Assembly (NCBI GenBank): GCA_945861195.1
Contig: CAMATS010000184.1
Span: 1 to 5,522, forward strand
Direction of reading: 5' to 3'
DNA from: Rhodoferax sp. OV413
GTDB taxonomy: Bacteria > Pseudomonadota > Gammaproteobacteria > Burkholderiales > Burkholderiaceae_C
DNA: 5,522 nucleotides
Position 1 is the first letter of the stretch. Every line of letters begins with the position of its first letter. The notes beneath the pieces were generated by a model. That model was given only the letters and a program-made list of their open reading frames with translations, was not told where the DNA came from and ran no database searches. Made by a program: the position numbers and the translations under genes. This document shows positions 1 through 5,169 of this stretch, in pieces.

Positions 1-794
1 ACGCCCACCGCCGAGCCCAGCACCGGGCCCAGAAAGTAGCCCGGCCCGCCCACCACCACCATCAGGTACATCATGATCGAGGCGCCCACGGTAAACAGCG
101 ACGGGTCAATGAACTGCACCTGCGAGGCGTACAGCCCACCGGCGAGGCCGGCATACACCGCGCCAATGGCAAAGCTCAGCAGCGTGTAGCGGCGCGTGTC
201 AATGCCCAGGCTCTCGGCCCGGATCGGGTTGTCGCGCAGCGCCGTGAAGGCTTTGCCCCAGGGCGAGCGCAGCAGGCCCCACAGCAGCAGCGCCAGCGCC
301 AGCGTGAAGCACAGCACCAGGTAGTAGTAGGCCAGGTTACCGTCCAGGCTCAGGCTGCCAATGCTGGGCCGCGCGATGTTGTTGATGCCAAAGGTGCCAC
401 CGGTTAGCCACTCCTCATTGCGCATCACCAGCCACATCGCGGTGTTGAAGCCCAGCGTGGCAAAGGCCAGGTAAATGGTCTGCACCCGCAGCGCTGGCCA
501 GCCCACCAGCAAGCCGACCACAAAGCAGTTGAGCGCCGCCACCGGCAACGCCAGCCAAAAGCTCAGGCCAAATTTGAGAAACAGCGCCACGGTGTAGGCG
601 CCGATGCCAAAAAAAGCGGCATGCCCCAGCGATTTCTGCCCGGCGTAGCCCACTGTCAGGTTCAGGCCCATGGTGGCGATGATGAACACCAGCCAGGTGG
701 TGAACATGTGGATGCCGTAATTTTTGGCAAAGGTCGGCATCGCCACCAGAAACAGCAGCATCAGGGCAAACAGGCCGATGTGCAGTTTTTTCAT
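1..794 (-). CDS. livM: Branched-chain amino acid-type ABC transporter permease LivM (partial, C-terminus off the left edge)
   Basis: Inner-membrane permease subunit of a Liv/HAAT-family ABC importer, expected to pair with LivH and two ATPases (LivG, LivF). About 264 residues are visible from the ATG at 794 with no stop before the window edge; family members usually run to about 300-350 residues. Hydrophobic segments fill the chain from residue 5 onward. Recognisable family features are GYAGQKSLGHAAFFGIGAY (about 49-67) and the cytoplasmic ATPase-contact loop around ALRDNPIRAESLGID (about 185-199), followed by a membrane segment with AVYAGLAGGLYA. The start is supported by GAGGAG at 803-808, 8 bases upstream, and by a 4-base ATGA overlap with the end of livH, implying translational coupling. 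The family assignment is firm. The transported substrate cannot be read from the permease, and Liv-type systems also carry aromatic acids, urea or amides. Confidence 0.95.
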   Translation of the reverse strand, partial: MKKLHIGLFALMLLFLVAMPTFAKNYGIHMFTTWLVFIIATMGLNLTVGYAGQKSLGHAAFFGIGAYTVALFLKFGLSFWLALPVAALNCFVVGLLVGWPALRVQTIYLAFATLGFNTAMWLVMRNEEWLTGGTFGINNIARPSIGSLSLDGNLAYYYLVLCFTLALALLLWGLLRSPWGKAFTALRDNPIRAESLGIDTRRYTLLSFAIGAVYAGLAGGLYASQVQFIDPSLFTVGASIMMYLMVVVGGPGYFLGPVLGSAVG

Positions 795-1666
795 ACCTTA
801 CGCTCCTCTTTGCGCCCCAGCAGGCCCTGCGGCTTGAACAGGATCACCAGCATGAAGATGGCCAGCGCCACGGCGTCTTTGTAGGCCGAGGACACATAGG
901 CTGCCGCCAGGTTTTCGCACACGCCCACAATCAGCCCGCCCAGCAAGGCGCCGCGCGAGTTGTTGAAGCCACCGATGATGGCGGCAAAAAAGGCCTTGGT
1001 GCCCAGGCCCTCGCCCATGTCGAACTTGGCCAGATAGGTGGGCGTCACCAGCAGCGCGGCTGCAGCGGCGAGCAGGGCATTGATGGCAAAGGTGTAGAAA
1101 ATCATGCGCGGCACATTGATGCCCAGCACGGTGGCGCTTTCGGTGTTTTGTGCCACTGCCTGCATCGCCCGCCCGGTCACGGTGCGAGTCAGAAAAGCCT
1201 GCGTGGCGAGCACCAGCGATAGCGCAAAGACGAAGGTGCCGATGTCGCTGGCCGAGACCATTACCCCGCCCCAGTTAAACAGCAGGTCAGGGAACACTTG
1301 GGGAAATGGCTGCGGCTCCGAGCTGTAGCCGGCGCGCACGCCGTTACGCAGGGCAATCGACAGGCCGATGGTGGCCACCACGATGGGCATCATGCCGTAC
1401 TTGAACAATGGGTCAACCACGCCGCGCTTGAAGGCCCAGCCCAGCACCAGGGTGGAGACCACACAGGCCACGCCAAAGCACAGGTGCAGTGGCAGGCCGG
1501 CATGCAGCAGCATCACCATCACAAAGGCCGGCAACATCACAAACTCGCCCTGGGCGAAATTGATGGTGCCCGAGGCCTGCCAAAGCAGGGTAAAGCCCAG
1601 CGCCGCCAGCGCGTAGATGCTGCCCGTGGCCAGACCGCTGAAGAGGAGTTGAAAAAAATCGGTCAT
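791..1666 (-). CDS. livH: Branched-chain amino acid-type ABC transporter permease LivH
   Basis: First permease subunit of the Liv-type importer, an integral inner-membrane protein of 291 residues, which is normal for LivH. The N-terminus has the family signature SGLATGSIYALAALGF followed by GTINFAQGEF (residues 10-42). The ATPase-contact loop is near GRAMQAVAQNTESATVLGIN (165-184). The C-terminal part contains AAIIGGFNNSRGALLGGLIVG (228-248) and ends in FKPQGLLGRKEERKV. I chose the ATG at 1666 over an in-frame TTG at 1684: it has GGTGA at 1674-1678 seven bases upstream and gives the usual short N-terminus before the first membrane segment. That GGTGA contains the stop codon of the amidohydrolase remnant, so the start was probably coupled to the now broken gene. 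The stop overlaps the livM start by 4 bases. Confidence 0.95.
   Translation of the reverse strand: MTDFFQLLFSGLATGSIYALAALGFTLLWQASGTINFAQGEFVMLPAFVMVMLLHAGLPLHLCFGVACVVSTLVLGWAFKRGVVDPLFKYGMMPIVVATIGLSIALRNGVRAGYSSEPQPFPQVFPDLLFNWGGVMVSASDIGTFVFALSLVLATQAFLTRTVTGRAMQAVAQNTESATVLGINVPRMIFYTFAINALLAAAAALLVTPTYLAKFDMGEGLGTKAFFAAIIGGFNNSRGALLGGLIVGVCENLAAAYVSSAYKDAVALAIFMLVILFKPQGLLGRKEERKV
803..808 (-). promoter_or_regulatory. Ribosome binding site of livM
   Basis: GAGGAG on the minus strand lies 8 bases before the livM ATG (794) and inside the last codons of livH. It fixes the livM start and fits coupled translation of the two permeases. Confidence 0.7.
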
Positions 1667-1673
1667 CGGTGTG

Positions 1674-1906
1674 TCACCAGTCAAAAAGCCTTTTTGGTGT
1701 GTCCCACATCATGTGTTGCCATTGGTCTGGAGTGAACCAGTGTTCGGCCAGCTTGAGCAGGGTGCCGTAGTCCAGCCGGCAGCTGGCGCGCAGGTAGGCA
1801 CCTCTTGGCCCTGTGGGTGGTAGGCCACTGCGGCCGGATAAGCCAAGCGCTGCGGGTCGAGCACATGGCAATGCCCGTCGATCTTGGACAGATCGAAGAT
1901 GCTCAC
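1674..1906 (-). pseudogene. Internally deleted, frame-disrupted amidohydrolase (LigI-like TIM-barrel hydrolase) remnant
   Basis: Two pieces of one metal-dependent amidohydrolase gene (Amidohydrolase_2 type, which includes 2-pyrone-4,6-dicarboxylate hydrolase) appear to be joined here. The first piece, read from a possible GTG at 1906, gives KIDGHCHVLDPQRLAYP, then VAYHPQGQE. It carries the HxH pair that binds metal at the first barrel strand in this superfamily. Around 1790-1803 the similarity moves to another frame, which reads RLDYGTLLKLAEHWFTPDQW, then WDTPKRLFDW, and stops at 1674. That resembles the usual C-terminal tail of these enzymes (a W-x-PD segment, then DNPxRLFGF-like). About 75 residues' worth remains of a family normally near 270-300, so about 600 bases of the middle, with the remaining metal ligands, are missing. 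The original start is uncertain; an open frame also extends to a TTG at 1936 overlapping the aroE end. Position between aroE and livH suggests it was once an operon member. Family recognition is from memory of motifs. Confidence 0.72.
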
Positions 1907-1919
1907 GGCACTGGGCGCT

Positions 1920-2759
1920 TTAAAAAGTCGCCTCAACCGCAGCGCGTAGCTCAGGCGTGACCTCGGGCATCACCCCAAACCACGACTCAAACGCCGGGCG
2001 CGCCTGGTTGAGCAACATACCCAGGCCATTGACCGTGCGGTGGCCGCGCAGCCGGGCTTGTGTCAGCAGGGGCGTCTCCATCGGGATGTAGATCGCATCC
2101 GACACCATGGCCGCCCGGGGCAGCGCATCCAGCACCACATCAAGCGTTGACTGACCGTGCATGCCCTGGGTGGTGGTGTTAACCAGCAGGCTCACGCCCG
2201 CCATGGCTTCGTTGCGCTCGGCCCATGGCACCACCTTGACCCGCTCACCAAGGGCCTCGGCCAGCGCCTGGGCCCGCTCCAGGGTGCGGTTGGTGATGCG
2301 CAGCTCGGGCACGCCTTCGTCCAGCAGGGCCACCACAATGGCCCGCGCCGCGCCGCCGGCACCCAGAACCAAGGCCGGCCCGGCATTGCCGCGCCAGGTA
2401 GGGTCGGCATCGCGCAGGCTTTGGATATACCCCGCACCGTCGTTGTTCATGCCCAGCAGGCGCCCATCGGGCTGCACCACGATGGTGTTGATGGCCGCCA
2501 CCCGACGCGCGGCCGGGTGCAACTCATCCATGAAGCGTATGGCGTTCACTTTGTGCGGCACGGTCACATTGCAGCCAGCAAAACCCAGGGCCGACAGACC
2601 ACGGATGGCCGCCTCCAGCCGCTCTGGCGGCACCGGCAGCTGCACATAGGCCCCCTTGAGCCTGTGCTGGGCAATCCAGTGGTTGTGGATGGCGGGCGAG
2701 CGGGTGTGCGCCACCGGCCACCCTATCAAGCCGGCCAACACAAAGGGTAAGTCAGACAT
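1920..2759 (-). CDS. aroE: Shikimate dehydrogenase family protein (possibly a catabolic quinate/shikimate dehydrogenase)
   Basis: Cytoplasmic NAD(P)-dependent enzyme of 279 residues, normal for AroE, that interconverts 3-dehydroshikimate and shikimate (some paralogues use quinate). The substrate domain shows GWPVAHTRSPAIHN (13-26) and NVTVPHK, with the catalytic lysine at residue 70. Catalytic Asp107 lies in GMNNDGAGY. The dinucleotide site is VLGAGGAARA (131-140), and ITNRTLERA (155-163) contains the NRT segment typical of NADP binding. NTTTQGM (194-200), SDAIYIPMETPLL and NGLGMLLNQA complete the fold. Two usual motif residues differ: the first serine of the HSxSP motif is Thr19, and the threonine of the NTD motif is Asn106. 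The ATG at 2759 has a modest AAAGAG at 2768-2773. The gene lies 33 bases after the binding-protein gene and ahead of the permeases, an unusual place for a purely biosynthetic aroE, so a catabolic role is plausible but not proven. Confidence 0.92.
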   Translation of the reverse strand: MSDLPFVLAGLIGWPVAHTRSPAIHNHWIAQHRLKGAYVQLPVPPERLEAAIRGLSALGFAGCNVTVPHKVNAIRFMDELHPAARRVAAINTIVVQPDGRLLGMNNDGAGYIQSLRDADPTWRGNAGPALVLGAGGAARAIVVALLDEGVPELRITNRTLERAQALAEALGERVKVVPWAERNEAMAGVSLLVNTTTQGMHGQSTLDVVLDALPRAAMVSDAIYIPMETPLLTQARLRGHRTVNGLGMLLNQARPAFESWFGVMPEVTPELRAAVEATF

Positions 2760-2767
2760 GCGTTGGA

Positions 2768-2773
2768 CTCTTT
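2768..2773 (-). promoter_or_regulatory. Probable ribosome binding site of the aroE homologue
   Basis: AAAGAG on the minus strand, 8 bases ahead of the ATG at 2759, is a modest Shine-Dalgarno match. The 33-base gap after the binding-protein stop shows no hairpin or terminator, which supports readthrough within one operon. Confidence 0.45.
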
Positions 2774-2792
2774 AGGTTAGTGCACCATTGAT

Positions 2793-3935
2793 TTATTTTT
2801 TGCCCATCGCCGGCAGGGTCTCGGCCACCACGGTCTTGCCAGCGCGGATCTCGGTGATGAAGCTCTCGCGATCAATGTCGCCTTTGTCGTCAAAGCAAAC
2901 GTCCATCAGCACCCCGGGGTACTGTTTGGCCGAGAAGCAGCTGTTGCGAATGGCGGCGGCGGCGGCCTTGCGGTCGAGCTTGCCGGCCTTCTCGATCGCA
3001 GCCTTCAGGACGTACACGCCGGTGTAGCCTTTCACGCCGTTGTGGTCTGACCCGGTATTGAACATGGCTTGGTACTGTTTGCCAAAAGCCTGTAGTTGCG
3101 GCGCCTCGACTGTGAGGCCAACATGGGCCACGGCGCCGTTGGCTGCCTCACCGGCCAGCTCCACCACCTTGGCGCTGGTCAGCACGGTCTCGCCAATGAC
3201 CGGCTTGTTCCAGCCCTGCTTGCGCAGTTCGCGCAGCAGGCGGGCCGACTCCTCCTCGTTGGTGTAGGCAAACAGGGCGTCCGCGCCGGACTGCTTGGCC
3301 TGGATCACGGCGGCAGAAAAGTCAACCTGGCCGGCTTCGGTCGAAATCTCGGTCACGATTTGCGTGCCCGAGTTGGCCAGCAACTGCTTGATGGTGGCCT
3401 GGCCGCCTTTGCCGAAATCATTGTTCACATACAGGACGGCCAGCTTTTTGGACTTGGCGGTCAGGTAGCGCGCCACCTTGGGGAACGAGATGCTCTGGCC
3501 GAAGGCGGTGCGGAACACATAGGGGTTGCCCTGCTGCGTGATGGAGGCTGCTTCACCGCCGGTGAAATTGGGCACCTCGCCGCGCCGGCTCTCGGCCATC
3601 GAGACCATGATGGAGCCTGAATAGACCGGGCCGAAGATGGCAAAAACGTCGTTGTCGACAGCTTTTTGGGTCAGGCCCTTGGCCACGCCCGGGTTGCTTT
3701 GGGTGTCTTCTGTGGTGTAGCTGATTTTTTTGCCCAGGATGCCGCCGCCGGCATTGATTTCCTTGATGGCCATTTCGACACCGTTTTTGAACATCACCCC
3801 CGCAGTCGTGCCGGGACCGGACATTTCAACAATGTTGGCGATCTTGATCGTGTCTTGAGCATGGGCCGGTAGAGCGGCGAGAGCGGCCAGGCTGGCCAGG
3901 GCGGCAGCCAGTAAATGGTGTTTGCTAACTTGCAT
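2793..3935 (-). CDS. Periplasmic substrate-binding protein of a Liv-type (branched-chain amino acid family) ABC transporter
   Basis: Secreted 380-residue type I periplasmic binding protein (Peripla_BP_6 / LivJ-like) that captures the ligand for the LivHM permeases. The N-terminus MQVSKHHLLAAALASLAALA, then ALPAHA, is a clear Sec signal peptide, with likely cleavage after residue 26 (AHA|QD). The mature protein begins TIKIANIVEMSGPGTTAG and continues with GVEMAIKEINAGGGILGKKI, typical of the family's first lobe. FGPVYSGS, then PNFTGGEAASI and NPYVFRTAFGQS, correspond to the ligand-facing hinge region. The ATG at 3935 has a strong AGGAGA at 3942-3947; a longer in-frame start (TTG at 4019) would put 28 unlikely residues ahead of the signal peptide. 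The only two cysteines, 333 and 347, lie near the C-terminus and could form a disulphide. It is the first gene of the leftward operon. The ligand is unknown; aroE next door hints at a shikimate-like or aromatic acid. Confidence 0.93.
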   Translation of the reverse strand: MQVSKHHLLAAALASLAALAALPAHAQDTIKIANIVEMSGPGTTAGVMFKNGVEMAIKEINAGGGILGKKISYTTEDTQSNPGVAKGLTQKAVDNDVFAIFGPVYSGSIMVSMAESRRGEVPNFTGGEAASITQQGNPYVFRTAFGQSISFPKVARYLTAKSKKLAVLYVNNDFGKGGQATIKQLLANSGTQIVTEISTEAGQVDFSAAVIQAKQSGADALFAYTNEEESARLLRELRKQGWNKPVIGETVLTSAKVVELAGEAANGAVAHVGLTVEAPQLQAFGKQYQAMFNTGSDHNGVKGYTGVYVLKAAIEKAGKLDRKAAAAAIRNSCFSAKQYPGVLMDVCFDDKGDIDRESFITEIRAGKTVVAETLPAMGKK

Positions 3936-3941
3936 GAAATG

Positions 3942-3947
3942 TCTCCT
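3942..3947 (-). promoter_or_regulatory. Ribosome binding site of the binding-protein gene
   Basis: AGGAGA on the minus strand lies 6 bases ahead of the ATG at 3935. It is the strongest Shine-Dalgarno in the window and decides the start in favour of the form that begins directly with the signal peptide. Confidence 0.8.
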
Positions 3948-4061
3948 AGAGTGGTTGAGTTGGTGAAAAGTCCCGTAACCCGGACTTCTCGTTGTGGCAA
4001 GCGCAAGGCGTGGATTCAAATGTAGACTTTGCCAAACCTGACGCCCCCCGGTTTATAGCGA

Positions 4062-4087
4062 ATTTTGACCGACCATCGTTTCAATAT
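4062..4087. repeat. Imperfect inverted repeat, possible operator
   Basis: ATTTTGA (4062-4068) and TCAATAT (4081-4087) are inverted copies matching at 6 of 7 positions around a 12-base spacer. The pair overlaps the candidate promoter elements of both directions, which is where a shared regulator would be expected to bind. Arms this short and AT-rich also arise by chance. Confidence 0.3.
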
Positions 4088-4219
4088 AAGCGTTTATCAG
4101 ACGTACCAAGGGTTAACACTTATCGACTCGAAACCTTCCAAGCAAATTGCCTCCAAACTCTCGATGGCACTGACTCTTTAGCCCCTTCACCCACATTAAA
4201 TCAACGCCAAGGCCCCACC

Positions 4220-4348
4220 GTGTACTGCGAACTCGCCAACCTGACCCTGCCCTCGGGCAGCGCGGCCCAAGCCGCCGGCCCGGCGCACCCGAGCAGCGAC
4301 CTGCTGCCGACCATCACACTGCCCAAGGCAGTGTCGCCGCTGCAATGA
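4220..4348 (+). CDS. Unrecognised short reading frame or gene remnant coupled to the TIM-barrel gene
   Basis: I do not recognise this product. From about 4202 to the TGA at 4346-4348 the frame has very strong G/C preference at third positions, like the real genes around it, and unlike the same open frame further upstream (3992-4200). A GTG at 4220 gives 42 residues beginning VYCELANLTLPSG (initiator GTG read as Val here) and ending LPTITLPKAVSPLQ, with a weak AAGG about 7 bases upstream. There is no signal peptide or obvious membrane segment. Its stop overlaps the next gene's ATG in an ATGA arrangement, and that gene lacks a clear Shine-Dalgarno of its own, so translation through this frame may drive it. 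It could be a small leader-like protein or, equally well, the surviving C-terminus of a larger gene whose front was lost. The start is a guess. Confidence 0.4.
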   Translation: MYCELANLTLPSGSAAQAAGPAHPSSDLLPTITLPKAVSPLQ

Positions 4349-5160
4349 GCGCCCGCGCCTGCTCCATGGCGTACCTGACGGGCCACCGCTGCAGCCCGCC
4401 CGAGGCGGTGCGCGTGGCGGCCGCCAATGGCTACGGCTTTGTTGGCCTGCGCCTGTGGCCCAACGCGCCCGGCGCCCAGCAGCAGCACCTGCTGGGAGAC
4501 GCCGTGCTGCTGCGCGAGACCCTGGCCGCCTGCCGCGATACCGGCGTGGGCGTGTTTGACCTGGAGATCGTGCGCATCGGCGAGGGTTTTGACCCCCGCT
4601 TGTACCTGCCGCTGTTCGAGGCCGGCGCCGCACTCGGCGCCCGCGCCGTGCTGGTGGCCGGTGACGATGCCGACCTGTCACGCCTGGGCGTCAACTACGC
4701 TCGGCTGTGTGAGCAGATGGCGCCGTTCGGCCTGACGGCCGATCTGGAGTTCATGCCTTGGACCGCGGTGCCAGACGCCGGCAGCGCCCTGCGCCTGGTG
4801 GCGGCCGCCGGCTACCCGTCCAATGCCGGCATTCTGGTGGATGCGCTGCACTTTGGCCGCTCGCACACCACGCTGGACGACATTCGCGCCATCCCGCGCC
4901 GTTTGCTGCACTACGCCCAGATTTGTGACGGCGAGGCCGGCACCCACTTCAGCACCGAGCAGCTGCTGCACACCGCCCGCTGCGAGCGCCTGCTGCCAGG
5001 CGAGGGCAACATCGACCTGCGCGGCCTGTTTGCTGCGTTGCCGGCAGACCTGCCGGTGAGCATGGAGATGATCAACCTTGAGCGGGAGAGAACCATTGAC
5101 GCCCCGCAATGGGCCGCGCAGTGTCTGGCGGCCAGTCGGCCGTTCCTGCTCCCTCCCTAA
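4345..5160 (+). CDS. Sugar phosphate isomerase/epimerase-like TIM-barrel protein (AP endonuclease 2 fold)
   Basis: Predicted cytoplasmic metal-dependent enzyme of 271 residues in the xylose-isomerase-like TIM-barrel family (PF01261 type), which covers isomerases, epimerases and some 3-dehydroshikimate dehydratases. The N-terminal SMAYLTGHRCSPPEAVRVAA, then GFVGLRLWP (7-39), is typical of a subgroup found beside catabolic genes. FDLEIVRI (71-78) follows at a barrel strand. Likely metal or active-site residues are Glu135 in DLEFMPW, Asp166 and His169 in GILVDALHFGRS, Gln192 and Asp195 in QICDG, and Glu241 in VSMEM. PGEGNIDL (218-225) is also characteristic. ATG 4345 is the first possible start after an in-frame stop at 4171. 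It overlaps the preceding short frame by ATGA and has no good ribosome site; a second ATG at 4366 has none either. The MFS gene follows after 9 bases, so they are probably cotranscribed. Dehydratase activity is one reading, prompted by aroE nearby; the family alone does not fix the reaction. Confidence 0.88.
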   Translation: MSARACSMAYLTGHRCSPPEAVRVAAANGYGFVGLRLWPNAPGAQQQHLLGDAVLLRETLAACRDTGVGVFDLEIVRIGEGFDPRLYLPLFEAGAALGARAVLVAGDDADLSRLGVNYARLCEQMAPFGLTADLEFMPWTAVPDAGSALRLVAAAGYPSNAGILVDALHFGRSHTTLDDIRAIPRRLLHYAQICDGEAGTHFSTEQLLHTARCERLLPGEGNIDLRGLFAALPADLPVSMEMINLERERTIDAPQWAAQCLAASRPFLLPP

Positions 5161-5169
5161 AATGGTTTC

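Larger units (their letters stand above)
3936..4219. promoter_or_regulatory. Divergent intergenic region, presumed to hold promoters for both gene sets
   Basis: This 284-base stretch separates the leftward transporter operon from the rightward genes and is visibly richer in A+T than its flanks, especially about 4050-4200. On the minus strand TATAAA at 4052-4057 is a good -10 hexamer for the transporter operon, but no -35 lies at 16-18 bases; the nearest, TTGAAA at 4079-4084, is 21 bases away, as might be seen at an activator-dependent promoter. On the plus strand TATAAG at 4085-4090 could be a -10, with TTGACC at 4065-4070 only 14 bases before it. No regulator gene is in the window. The open frame crossing this region from 3992 has non-coding-like codon use before about 4200. 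Assignments of individual promoter boxes are tentative. Confidence 0.5.

Noticed and set aside
1683..1695. AAAAAG-C-CTTTTT palindrome as a terminator before livH
   Set aside because: It has no loop large enough to form a hairpin, no following T-tract as a separate element, and it lies inside the C-terminal codons of the amidohydrolase remnant.
1298..1735. Plus-strand open frame of 145 codons opposite livH
   Set aside because: Antisense to livH; His/Gln-rich low-complexity translation and no ribosome site. It is a compositional shadow.
2157..2750. Long plus-strand open frame (197 codons) opposite aroE
   Set aside because: It is antisense to a gene with clear motifs over its full length. The translation is rich in His, Gln, Gly and Arg, as expected for a high-GC shadow, and has no recognisable domain.
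3096..3620. Plus-strand open frame of 174 codons opposite the binding-protein gene
   Set aside because: Antisense to a well-supported secreted binding protein; no motif supports it.
3936..4019. Extended N-terminus of the binding protein from a TTG at 4019
   Set aside because: The ATG at 3935 has a strong AGGAGA and begins directly with a signal peptide. The extra 28 residues would sit ahead of it.
3992..4201. N-terminal half of the open frame ending at 4348 as coding sequence
   Set aside because: Codon use is unlike the neighbouring genes, and the stretch coincides with the AT-rich promoter region.
4196..4681. Minus-strand open frame of 161 codons opposite the TIM-barrel gene start
   Set aside because: Arg/Gly/Ala-rich translation typical of a shadow, overlapping a gene with conserved N-terminal motifs on the other strand.
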